This document shows, one piece after another, positions 1 through 6,535 of a stretch of 6,535 nucleotides of DNA. The position numbers and the translations under genes were made by a program. How positions within the stretch are numbered: the stretch's first letter is position 1; every line of letters begins with the position of its first letter. The notes below the pieces were generated by a model, which was not told where the DNA came from, searched no databases, and worked only from the letters and a program-made list of their open reading frames with translations. The stretch is from JBFMAE01 sp040756085. Lineage in GTDB: Bacteria; Desulfobacterota; BSN033; UBA1163. The stretch is from the NCBI GenBank assembly GCA_040756085.1, contig JBFMAE010000075.1, forward strand, positions 1 to 6,535, written 5' to 3'.

Positions 1-1585
1 GTTCAGTATTGGGGCAGGGCCATTGCAATCCATCGCCTTGAAGTCGGTCATAAGTGATACCACCCTAGGACGGAGTGAGCTTTGCAATCTCCTCCATGAT
101 AGCACGGGGTGAGGCATAATCCATTGGATAACCAAAACGGCTCGACAACTCCTGGATAATCTGCCAGTCTGGTTTGGCCTCTCCAGGAGGTTCCACAGCT
201 TTTCGAAGTAACTGAACCCTTCTTTCCGTGTTGCTAAAAGTCCCCTCTTTCTCTGCAAAGGCAGCCCCGGGCAAAACCACATGGGCCAGATCCGAAGTGG
301 GAGTTTTGAAAATATCAATGACTAAAAGAAATTCAACGGCCTTGAGTGCTTTTTCTACATGAAGGCTATCTGCATCACTCACGACTGGATTTTCACCCAG
401 GATGACTATAGCTTTCATTTTCCCATCCAGGACAGCAGGAAACATTTCAGTCGCGGTCAATCCAATCTTATCTGAAAGTTTAGCTCCCCACGCCTCTTCG
501 AATTTTTGTCGCACTGCCTGATCGATCACGGCCTGGTAACCTGTATAAACATTCGGCAACCCACCCATATCACAGGCACCCTGGACATTGTTCTGTCCTC
601 GCAGAGGATTGATGCCTGTGGATTCCTTTCCAAGATTTCCAGTGAGCATCGCCAGATTGGCAAGGGACTTGACATTGTCCACACCCGTGGTGTGCTGGGT
701 AATACCCATGGTATAGAGAATAGTTGCACGCTCAGCCTTGGCATAATATTCGGCTGCCTTTTCCAGATCAGCCACCGGGATCCCTGTGATCTCCGATACC
801 CTTTCAGGAGAATAATTCTCAACGACCTTTTTCAATTCCTCAAAGTTTTCCGTACGTTCATCAATAAACGCCTGGTCTTGCCACCCTTTCTTTAAGATGA
901 TATGCATCAGACCATTGATGAGGGCCACATCCGTCCCGAGATTCTGACGAAGATATAAATCGCTTTGGAGGATGATCGGAATCTTGCGAGGATCAGCGAC
1001 GATTAACTTGGCTCCTCTTGCTTTCGCGCGGTAAACACGTGTTGCAATGAGGGGATGGGCCACTGAAGTATTGGAGCCGATAATCAGGATACAATCAGCA
1101 CCCTCAATCTCTTCAATGGAGTTGGTCATTGCCCCGCTGCCAAATACTGCGGCCAGCCCGGCCACTGTGGAGGAGTGTCAGAGCCGGGCGCAATGGTCGA
1201 TATTGTTCGTCCCAATGGCTGCCCGAGTAAACTTCTGTAAAAGATAGTTTTCCTCATTGGTGCATTTGGCAGAGGTCAATACACCGATGCTATCCGGACC
1301 ATATTTCTCTTTAATCTCTTTCAGGCGTGCAGCGGCAAGATGGAGCGCCTCGTCCCATGAGGACTCCTGCAAAGCATCGTCCTTGCGAACCATGGGTTTG
1401 GTCAATCGTTTGGGGCTTGTGACAAACTCATGAACGGTCCAGCCTTTAACACACAATTTGCCCTGGTTCACAGGACTGGTTTTGGAAGGAAGGGTCCCAA
1501 CGATTTTTCCATCGAGGACCTCCAAGAGCAATCCGCATCCACATCCACAATAAGGACAGAGGCTTAATACCGTTTTGAATTCCAT
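1..1585 (-). CDS. fdhA: Formate dehydrogenase catalytic subunit FdhA, selenocysteine-containing, 3' end cut by window edge
   Basis: Molybdenum- or tungsten-bis-MGD formate dehydrogenase; interconverts formate and CO2 and passes electrons through its [4Fe-4S] cluster. The ATG at 1585 follows the stop of the upstream FdhB-like gene by 4 nt, suggesting translational coupling. The N-terminus has the cluster motif C10-x2-C13-x3-C17 and C45 followed by V-K-G, whose Lys47 is the usual electron-relay residue. Codon 136 is TGA in the context C-A-R-L-U-H, exactly the active-site Sec-His of this family. Further on come the pterin-binding LRGQNNVQGACDMG motif (about residues 328-341) and FAEKEGTFSNTERRVQ (about 443-458). 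An in-frame TAG is codon 507; 21 further codons with family-typical sequence (GGITYDRL, then GLQWPCPN) continue to the edge. FdhA proteins are usually about 680-720 residues, so roughly a quarter lies outside. Family assignment is very secure; whether the amber codon is read through is unknown. Confidence 0.95.
65..67 (-). other. In-frame UAG (amber) codon 507 inside fdhA
   Basis: The minus-strand codon is TAG, between L-T-P-S and G-G-I-T-Y-D-R-L. In FdhA relatives this position is normally tyrosine (pattern P-x-Y-x-G-x-x-Y), so TAG is one base away from either Tyr codon. All 21 codons visible downstream keep family-typical sequence, including the Q-W-P-C motif. It may encode pyrrolysine, be suppressed, be a recent nonsense mutation, or be an assembly error. 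The sequence alone cannot decide. The same codon ends three other genes here, so UAG works as a normal stop in this genome at least some of the time. Confidence 0.85.
1146..1180 (-). promoter_or_regulatory. Selenocysteine UGA codon and SECIS hairpin of fdhA
   Basis: TGA at 1178-1180 is codon 136, in the FdhA active-site context ARL-U-H. Downstream on the minus strand, GTGGCC (1165-1160) pairs with GGCCGC (1154-1149) around a GGGCT loop, one pair being G-U. The stem extends past an A-A mismatch by two more pairs (1167-1168 with 1146-1147). The loop begins 18 nt after the UGA and is G-rich, as expected for a SelB-binding bacterial SECIS. The fold was done by eye. Confidence 0.9.
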
Positions 1586-1589
1586 GAAA

Positions 1590-2384
1590 CTACTTTACCT
1601 CAATGATATTGAAGGGTGATATTTCATCCACACTAAAGCCCGTCTTGTACCCAAATTCCTTATTGATAATCTCTGCCACCTTTTTATAAAGTGTTCTTAA
1701 AGGAATATCGGCTGGACAGGCCTCTTCACATAAGCCACAGTCAATACAGCGACCTACCATATGGATGGCCCGAGCCAAATGGAAAGTGGGATTGGCAGGT
1801 GGAATCTCCCCCGTATCCACTAATTGATCTTCCTCAAGGGAGCATTCATTGCAAAAGCACATCGGACAGATATTCCGACAACCGAAACACTTGATGCATC
1901 GGTCAAACTCCGCCTTCCAGAACTGGAGTCGAGCGTCTAGATCCATTGCCTCGATGTAAGCAACTTTCTGGCTGTCCGCTTTTTCTCCCTTTGGACCATC
2001 CAGCAAACTATCTGGAAAGGGTTTTTCACATTCACAAGCTTTGGCCAGTTCATCAGGACAACCAATCCCAATGACGATGACCTTCTCTTCGCTCAACTGT
2101 TTCCATTTGAAGAGTTCTTTGAGTCCTCTTTCATCACAACCTCTAACCAGAACAGCAAAGGTCTCCTCTGGATATTCCATGGTCAACCGGATCATTATTT
2201 GATTGAGGGGATAACGAGTATCACCCGCTTTTTTCCAGTCACCCAAAGAGAGATGATCAAGCTCCTTGGGATCGCAGAAAAGATGTGGCATGACATGACC
2301 GTTCTCCTCTCTGAGTCCCAAAAAACCTCTTATCTTCCCTTCAACCAAAAGAGCTTGAACAGTTTCTTTAATCTTCATGCTCAT
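1590..2384 (-). CDS. FdhB/FrhB-like iron-sulfur electron-transfer protein
   Basis: A 264-residue soluble protein, probably the partner subunit linking FdhA to the Hdr-type module. Residues 79-110 (LVRGCDERGLKEL, then VIGIGC) resemble the F420-hydrogenase/formate-dehydrogenase beta-subunit (FrhB/FdhB) family. A first cysteine cluster C163-x2-C166-x2-C169-x3-C173, with extra C176, C178 and C181, and a second C213-x2-C216-x2-C219-x3-C223-P should bind two [4Fe-4S] clusters; C83, C109, C117 and C119 add further possible ligands. It is much shorter than archaeal F420-reducing FdhB, and I see no clear flavin motif, so an electron relay is likelier than F420 reduction. There are two candidate starts: ATG at 2384, and ATG at 2378, which is better spaced (8 nt) from a GAGAAG at 2387-2392. 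It ends with TAG, 4 nt before fdhA. Fold family is fairly sure; exact partner and redox role are inferred from position. Confidence 0.85.
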   Translation of the reverse strand: MSMKIKETVQALLVEGKIRGFLGLREENGHVMPHLFCDPKELDHLSLGDWKKAGDTRYPLNQIMIRLTMEYPEETFAVLVRGCDERGLKELFKWKQLSEEKVIVIGIGCPDELAKACECEKPFPDSLLDGPKGEKADSQKVAYIEAMDLDARLQFWKAEFDRCIKCFGCRNICPMCFCNECSLEEDQLVDTGEIPPANPTFHLARAIHMVGRCIDCGLCEEACPADIPLRTLYKKVAEIINKEFGYKTGFSVDEISPFNIIEVK

Positions 2385-2404
2385 CGCTTCTCAATCTCAC
2401 TCGA

Positions 2405-2455
2405 GGTTCAGGCTAAGGTTGGGGAAGGATTATTCAGTCAGACTCAGCCTCAACC
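2405..2455. repeat. Imperfect inverted repeat between mvhD and the fdhB-like gene
   Basis: Arms 2405-2417 and 2443-2455 are complementary over 13 positions with one mismatch and one G-U pair, separated by 25 bases. A second overlapping option pairs AAGGTTG (2415-2421) with CAACCTT (2451-2457). It fills most of the 89-bp gap after mvhD. There is no following T-run on the minus strand, so it is not a classic terminator. It may be an mRNA processing or stability element, or a decayed small repeat. Confidence 0.5.
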
Positions 2456-2473
2456 TTGATCTTAGCCTTATCA

Positions 2474-2905
2474 TTAGGCAGCCTCCTTCGCTTTCACTTC
2501 CAAAGGATTCGGCCCCAACTTTTTAATGTCTTCCACAAACTCTGAAATTTCGTGAACGAATTCAACCGCTTCAGCAGAAGACACCCATCTTATCCTGAGA
2601 CGTTCTGGGTGAATGCCAGAAAATTCCAGCAATTTCTTCATGAAGGTCATTCTTTTATTCGCCATAGCATTACCAGACTGGTAATGACATTCGCCAAGAC
2701 GTCAGCCAGCCACAAAGACGCCGTCCGCTCCAACCTGCAAGGCCTTCAGGACATAATGAGGCGATATCGTCCCGGCACACATGACCCGAATGACCCGGAT
2801 CGATGTCGAATACTGCATTCTACTGACCCCAGCTAGGTCAGCCGCGGCGTAAGCTCACCAGGTGCACAAAAAAGCAATGATCTTAGGTCTAAAATCCTCT
2901 GCCAT
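2474..2905 (-). CDS. mvhD: MvhD-type delta subunit (methyl-viologen-reducing hydrogenase delta family) with two selenocysteines
   Basis: Small [2Fe-2S] electron-transfer protein that delivers electrons from a hydrogenase or formate dehydrogenase to HdrA. Read from ATG 2905 with two in-frame TGAs translated as Sec, it is 143 residues, the normal family length. The N-terminus PKIIAFLCTW-U17-AYAAADLAGVSR matches the family C-x-W-C-type motif, with U17 replacing the second Cys of C14-x2-C17. Then come C43 (VMCAG) and GADGVFVAG-U68-RLGECHY, where U68 replaces the Cys of the family G-C-x4-C-H-Y motif, followed by C73. The C-terminal helix region (KLLEFSGIHPERLRIRWVSSAE) is typical. An AAGGGAG at 2912-2918 sits 6 nt upstream of the ATG. 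It stops at TAA. It lies between hdrA and the FdhB-like gene, as expected for an Hdr-Fdh bridge. Without recoding only residues 81-143 would be called. Confidence 0.93.
2668..2704 (-). promoter_or_regulatory. Second selenocysteine UGA (codon 68) and SECIS hairpin of mvhD
   Basis: TGA at 2702-2704 replaces the Cys of the conserved G-C-x4-C-H-Y motif. Downstream, CATTACC (2686-2680) pairs perfectly over 7 bp with GGTAATG (2674-2668), closing an AGTCT loop. The loop starts 22 nt after the UGA. This is the cleanest of the four hairpins, and the loop is close to the AGGUCU loop of the E. coli fdhF SECIS. Confidence 0.88.
2823..2857 (-). promoter_or_regulatory. First selenocysteine UGA (codon 17) and SECIS hairpin of mvhD
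   Basis: TGA at 2855-2857 sits in C14-T-W-U17, where relatives have Cys. Downstream, CTGACC (2841-2836) pairs perfectly over 6 bp with GGTCAG (2828-2823) around the loop TAGCTGG. The loop starts 19 nt after the UGA, in line with the other three hairpins. Confidence 0.86.
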
Positions 2906-2911
2906 GAAAAA

Positions 2912-2918
2912 CTCCCTT
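2912..2918 (-). promoter_or_regulatory. Ribosome binding site of mvhD
   Basis: AAGGGAG on the minus strand, 6 nt before the ATG at 2905. It matters because it fixes the mvhD start 80 codons upstream of the first start that remains open without UGA read-through. Confidence 0.8.
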
Positions 2919-2922
2919 TATT

Positions 2923-2952
2923 CGCTAAGCGCTTAGCGCTATGCGCATAGCG
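2923..2952. repeat. Twin overlapping 16-bp perfect palindromes between hdrA and mvhD
   Basis: CGCTAAGCGCTTAGCG (2923-2938) and CGCTATGCGCATAGCG (2937-2952) are each perfect palindromes sharing two bases. As RNA each could form a 6-bp stem with a GCGC tetraloop. The units differ only at two positions that compensate each other (A-T versus T-A), so pairing is preserved. They fill half of the 57-bp gap between the hdrA stop and the mvhD start. Possible roles are a mobile REP-like repeat, a transcript-processing or stability hairpin, or a protein-binding site. No T-run follows on the minus strand. Confidence 0.85.
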
Positions 2953-2962
2953 TTATTTAAAT

Positions 2963-5900
2963 CTAGGCTGCCATAGCCTTTTCAATTTGAGCATAGATCT
3001 GCCTGCTGGTGAAACGTTTGAGCTGTGCGCTTGCCGATGGACAGGTGGCTGCACACGCCCCACACCCTTTACAAATCACTTCGTTGATCTCACAGATTTT
3101 CCGATCTTCCAGAAATCGAATCGCCTCATAGGGACATACCTTAAGGCACCCCTGACAGCCGACACAGCTTTCGGGGTCGATGTGAGCCACAATGGCATTG
3201 CCGAACATCTCCTTCTGCGACAGAAGGGTCACGGCACGCGCCGCTGCACCCAGACCATGAGCAATGGATTCATCAATCGGTTTTGGAGAATGGGCCAGTC
3301 CACAGACAAACACCCCATCCGTGGCAAAATCGATAGGCCGGAGTTTAACGTGAGCCTCCACAAAAAAACCATCATTATTCACTGGAACTTTGAATAATTT
3401 AGCCACGGGATTTTCCTTTGGAGGGATGATGGCTGTGGCTAAAATCAATAAGTCTGGTCGAATCTCGATCTCTCGGTTCAGAACATAGGAGGTGAAGAGA
3501 ACCTGAAGATCATTTTTATCCTTGTCAACCTTTAACTCTTTGTTATCGTCATAACGGATAAAGAGTATGCCTTTGGCCCGCGCTTCACGGTAGAGATCCT
3601 CACGTAGTCCATACGTGCGCATATCCCTGTAGATAATAAAGACATCCATCTCCGGGTTGACCTCTTTCAGCCTGAGTGCACTCAAAACGGAATGTGTACA
3701 ACATACCTTAGAGCAGTATGGCCTCTCTTTGATGCGCGATCCAACACATTGGATAAAAACCGCTGAGCGGACCTGATTCAAAGAGGAGTCAGGATTGATA
3801 AATTTACGGTCTAAATCAAGACTGGTCAGAACGCGGGGATCTTTACCATAGAGATATTGATCCGGTATTAGCTCTGAAGCACCGGTCGCAATAATGGCAA
3901 TCCCATGCTCTAATACCTTTTCGTTTCCGTCTGTTTTAAGGGTGGATTTAAAATTGCCCACAAATCCTTCCACCTGCTTCAATTCAGTGTTCAGGTAGAC
4001 ATCGATCCTTGGGTTGGACTGAACCTCTTGAATCAACTTAGCCAGGTTTTGCTGGATATCCTCTCCTCTCCAGGTCTGATAAAGGTCTCGGCCCTGTCCT
4101 CCCAAAGTACTGCCCTTTTCGATTAAACAAGTATGATAGCCCTGTTCTGCCAGATTTTTTGTAGCGCTCATACCGGAAATGCCACCGCCGATGACCAAGG
4201 CCGTCTGGTTAATCTTGATTTGAGGCTCGGACATGGGTTCGAAGAGAGACACTTTAGCCACGGCCATGCGCAAAAGATCTTTGGCTTTCTCTGTACCGGC
4301 TTTTGCATCACCGCTGTGCACCCAGGAACATTGATTGCGAATATTCGCCATCTCAAAGAGGTATTTGTTAATCCCGGCATTGACCACCGTTTCCTGAAAG
4401 AGAATTTCGTGGGTCAGAGGGCTGCAGGCGGCAACGACCACCCGGTTCAGCTTCTGTTCTTTGACCACCTGGGTCATCTTCTCTTGAGTGTCCTGGGAAC
4501 AGCTGAAAAGATTCTCTTCCACATAAACGACACCCGGCAAGGTTCGGGCATATTCAGCAATGGCTGGAACATCTAATACGCCGGCTATATTCGTCCCACA
4601 CTTGCAGACAAATACGCCAATCCGTGGAAATTCACCCCGAACATCAATTTCCTCAGGAACCTCCTTGGTCTTCGTCATGGACCAGCGGGAATCGGCTAAG
4701 ATACTCTCTGCCATGGCAGCGGAGGCGCTTGATTCGATGACCGAGGTAGGAATATCTTTTGGGCCTTGAAAGGCTCCGCAGACAAAGATGCCTGGCTTCG
4801 AGGTTCGAACAGGTTCAAAGCTGCTGGTCGAAGTAAACTGATAAGGATCGAGATGAATCTCCAATTTCTTGGCCAGGTCCACGGCTTCTTTGGGAACGGC
4901 AAATCCCACGGATAAAACAACCAAATCAAATGATTCCTCAATCCTTTTCTGAGCCTCGTCTGTATAGCGGATGAGAAGATCACCCGTGTCACTCATTGGA
5001 AGAATCTGGGTAATTCTGGATTTGATGAAACGCACACCCGCCTCTTCTCTGGCCCGGTTATAATATATCTCAAAATCCTTCCCATAGGTTCGCATGTCGA
5101 TATAGAAGATGGCGGTATCCAGAGGCTCCTTTGAATGCTCTTTGGCCACAATGGCCTCCTTGATGGCATAGGTGCAGCAGACCGCTGAGCAAAAAGCCTT
5201 TGCCCCTTCATGCACATCTCTCGAACCCACACATTGAATCCAGGCGATCTTTTGGGGCTCCTTTTTATCGGAAGGCCTGATCAAATGTCCGCCCAAGGGT
5301 CCGGAGGCAGAAAGCATTCTTTCAAACTCAAGGCTGGTGACGATATTAGGGGAACGTTGGTAACCATATATATTATAAACTTTCGGATCAAAGACCTCGC
5401 ATCCAGGGGAAATGATGATTGCCCCGACTTGAATGGTCCATTCCTTTTCTTGATCTTCGAAATTGATCGCCTTTGCAGGACAGAGTTTTTCACAGACCTT
5501 GCATTTCCCTTTTGTAAAAAAGATACAATGGATCGGGTCAATGGCATACTTCAGGGGAACTGCCTGAGCATACTTCACATGGATGGACTTTCGCTTGGCA
5601 AGTCCTACATCATATTCACTGTCAACTTTGGCCGGGCATTTCTCAGCACAGAGGCCGCAGGCGATACATTTCGCCGGGTCCACATAGCGTGGGTATTGAA
5701 CCACTTTAACTTCAAAACTCCCTTCCTCCCCGGAAATGCTTTTCACCTCGGAGAGGGTCAACAACTCAATGTTGAGATGCCGGCCGACCTCGACCAGTTT
5801 GGGCGAGAGGATTCACATGGAACAGTCATTGGTGGGGAAGGTCTTGTCCAATTGGGACATGACGCCCCCGATGGAGGAGGACCTTTCCACAAGGTAGACA

Positions 5901-5992
5901 TAATAGCCGGAATTGGCCAGATCCAATGCGGTCTGCATCCCGGCAATGCCTCCACCGACCACCATCACTGAACCGATTCTATTCTGTGTCAT
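2963..5992 (-). CDS. hdrA: HdrA-type FAD/iron-sulfur bifurcating subunit, double-module, selenocysteine-containing
   Basis: Flavoprotein core of a heterodisulfide-reductase-type complex; its FAD is the site of electron bifurcation in characterised homologues. ATG at 5992, with AGGGA 5 nt upstream, gives 1009 residues. Module 1: Rossmann FAD motif VVGGGIAG (11-18), TFPTNDCSM-U60 (TGA codon), [4Fe-4S] motif C109-x2-C112-x2-C115-x3-C119, a second set C156/C164/C167/C171, then C254, C268 and CC272-273 of the HdrA C-x3-CC type. Module 2: the HdrA N-terminal domain CKCGTN (463-468) with C498, C523 and C555, a second FAD motif VIGGGISG (600-607), C749/C760/CC764-765, and a C-terminal 2x[4Fe-4S] ferredoxin (C943/946/949/953 and C974/977/980/984). 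Methanogen HdrA is about 650 residues, so this is an extended form with two FAD domains. Only module 1 has the Cys-x2-Sec loop. It starts 29 nt after the hdrB stop. Its TAG stop is backed by an in-frame TAA two codons later. Confidence 0.95.
5780..5815 (-). promoter_or_regulatory. Selenocysteine UGA (codon 60) and SECIS hairpin of hdrA
   Basis: TGA at 5813-5815 follows T-N-D-C-S-M, where HdrA proteins carry Cys or Sec. Downstream, CTGGTC (5797-5792) pairs with GGCCGG (5785-5780), two pairs being G-U, around a GAGGTC loop. The loop starts 21 nt after the UGA, and its GGUC core resembles the E. coli fdhF SECIS loop. Conserved HdrA sequence (ILSPKLVEVGRHLNIELL) continues across the codon. Confidence 0.9.
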
Positions 5993-6021
5993 CTTTTTCC
6001 CTACCTTCTACAAATGAAAAA

Positions 6022-6535
6022 CTATTCCTTTGTTAATTCTGTCTTCTCTGTTGGTCCTGCCTGTCCTGTTAATTCTTTCTCCTTTGTTAATAATTCATCA
6101 ATGCCGCCGATCGGAATCTCGTTCATCTCCAGTCCAAGAATCTTTTTATCGATGCCCAGGCTCAGTCCGAGAAGCTGTGTATAGAGAATCGAGGGAAGAG
6201 GATGGTTCACATTCCTTTGAGAAAGAATCATTTTTTGGACCTTATCAAACTGAAGGTGGCAGTAGGGACAGGCAACACAAAGATAGTCAGCACCGGACCT
6301 TTTCCCGTCCAGCAGTTTTTTTACCGTCAAATCCATTGAAAGTTCATCGTTGACCCCCCATAAAGGAGCCCCACAACATTCGAGCTTCATCGACCAATCA
6401 ATGCTTTGGGCACCGGTCACTTCAACAAGCTGATCAAACAGGGAGGGTGCCACCGGATTATCGAATCCCACCACCTGGCTAGGTCTCAAGACATGGCATC
6501 CATAGTGGGTTGCAATCTTTAGCCCCTTGAAGGAC
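6022..6535 (-). CDS. hdrB: HdrB-type CCG-domain subunit, N-terminal part outside window
   Basis: Heterodisulfide-reductase-type subunit B; in characterised enzymes its two cysteine-rich CCG domains bind two non-cubane [4Fe-4S] clusters that reduce the terminal disulfide. The visible 170 residues hold the C-terminal CCG domain: a Cys in ATHYGCHVLRPSQ, 39 residues, then C-C-G-A-P, then 33 residues to C-P-Y-C (with another Cys three residues earlier). The reading frame stays open to the right edge, so the TTG at 6489 is internal and not a start. The protein ends in a charged Lys/Glu/Thr-rich tail encoded by short DNA repeats, and stops at TAG. It precedes hdrA by 29 nt, and hdrB-hdrA is a common gene order. 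The acceptor need not be CoM-S-S-CoB in a bacterium; it is unknown. Confidence 0.92.
   Translation of the reverse strand, partial: SFKGLKIATHYGCHVLRPSQVVGFDNPVAPSLFDQLVEVTGAQSIDWSMKLECCGAPLWGVNDELSMDLTVKKLLDGKRSGADYLCVACPYCHLQFDKVQKMILSQRNVNHPLPSILYTQLLGLSLGIDKKILGLEMNEIPIGGIDELLTKEKELTGQAGPTEKTELTKE
6026..6096 (-). repeat. Short imperfect direct repeats encoding the HdrB C-terminal tail
   Basis: Three copies of a unit close to ATTAACAAAGGA (minus strand) occur at 6080-6091, 6063-6076 (shortened) and 6026-6040. They encode the repeated L-T-K-E / E-L-T-G tail after the folded CCG domain. This looks like local slippage or duplication in an unconstrained tail. Confidence 0.55.

Noticed and set aside
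506..895. Plus-strand open frame of 129 codons
   Set aside because: Antisense to conserved fdhA sequence, with no recognisable domain.
65..1165. A separate gene starting at GTG 1165, with a second short gene 1178-1585
   Set aside because: The two pieces are one FdhA interrupted only by the active-site UGA; conserved residues continue directly across it, and a SECIS hairpin follows.
2552..2836. Plus-strand open frame of 94 codons
   Set aside because: Antisense to mvhD once the UGA codons are read as Sec; it only appeared open because mvhD looked broken.
2923..2952. Rho-independent terminator after hdrA
   Set aside because: The hairpins lack a following T-run on the minus strand, and mvhD follows closely in the same operon.
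4133..4576. Plus-strand open frame of 147 codons
   Set aside because: Antisense to the HdrA N-terminal-type domain and second FAD motif; no recognisable domain in its translation.
2963..5764. hdrA starting at TTG 5764
   Set aside because: That TTG codes an internal Leu in the NIELLTLSEV stretch; the FAD motif and true ATG with a ribosome site lie upstream beyond the Sec codon.
5210..5971. Long plus-strand open frame of 253 codons
   Set aside because: It lies antisense to hdrA, including the conserved N-terminal FAD and Sec regions, and its translation has no recognisable domain; it is a shadow of a strongly conserved gene.

Overview
The window holds one strand-consistent block of five genes, all on the minus strand and tightly spaced. 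In transcription order (right to left) they are hdrB (C-terminal part, entering from the right edge), hdrA, mvhD, an FdhB/FrhB-like iron-sulfur protein, and fdhA (leaving at the left edge). No convincing plus-strand gene, tRNA, rRNA, CRISPR array or insertion sequence was found, and there is no gene-free stretch over 100 bases.

The genes look like a soluble formate dehydrogenase / heterodisulfide-reductase-type complex. FdhA would oxidise formate (or reduce CO2). The FdhB-like protein and MvhD would pass electrons to HdrA, whose FAD would split them between a low-potential acceptor such as ferredoxin and a disulfide-type or other acceptor at HdrB. That is flavin-based electron bifurcation, or confurcation in reverse. 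This role is inferred from family knowledge and gene order; the HdrB acceptor is unknown, and no hdrC lies in the window.

The most striking feature is recoding. Three neighbouring genes contain four in-frame UGA codons at positions where these families carry functional cysteine or selenocysteine: one in fdhA (codon 136), one in hdrA (codon 60) and two in mvhD (codons 17 and 68). Each UGA is followed by a short hairpin whose apical loop starts 18-22 nt downstream, the geometry of a bacterial SECIS element. Read through, the ORF fragments join into full-length proteins. Plain ORF calling would split fdhA, cut 76 residues from hdrA and leave only the last 63 residues of mvhD.

fdhA also carries an in-frame UAG at codon 507, after which the conserved FdhA sequence resumes in frame to the window edge. 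This could be pyrrolysine or other amber read-through, a fresh nonsense mutation, or a sequencing error. UAG also serves as the terminal stop of hdrB, hdrA and the fdhB-like gene.

A selenoprotein-rich Hdr/Fdh cluster with bacterial-type SECIS hairpins inside the coding regions, Shine-Dalgarno sites and a double-length HdrA suggests an anaerobic bacterium, most likely a Desulfobacterota (deltaproteobacterial) sulfate reducer or syntroph. Some members of that group use both selenocysteine and pyrrolysine. The assignment is inference from gene content, not a database match. Non-coding structure is limited to twin 16-bp palindromes between hdrA and mvhD and an imperfect inverted repeat between mvhD and the fdhB-like gene.
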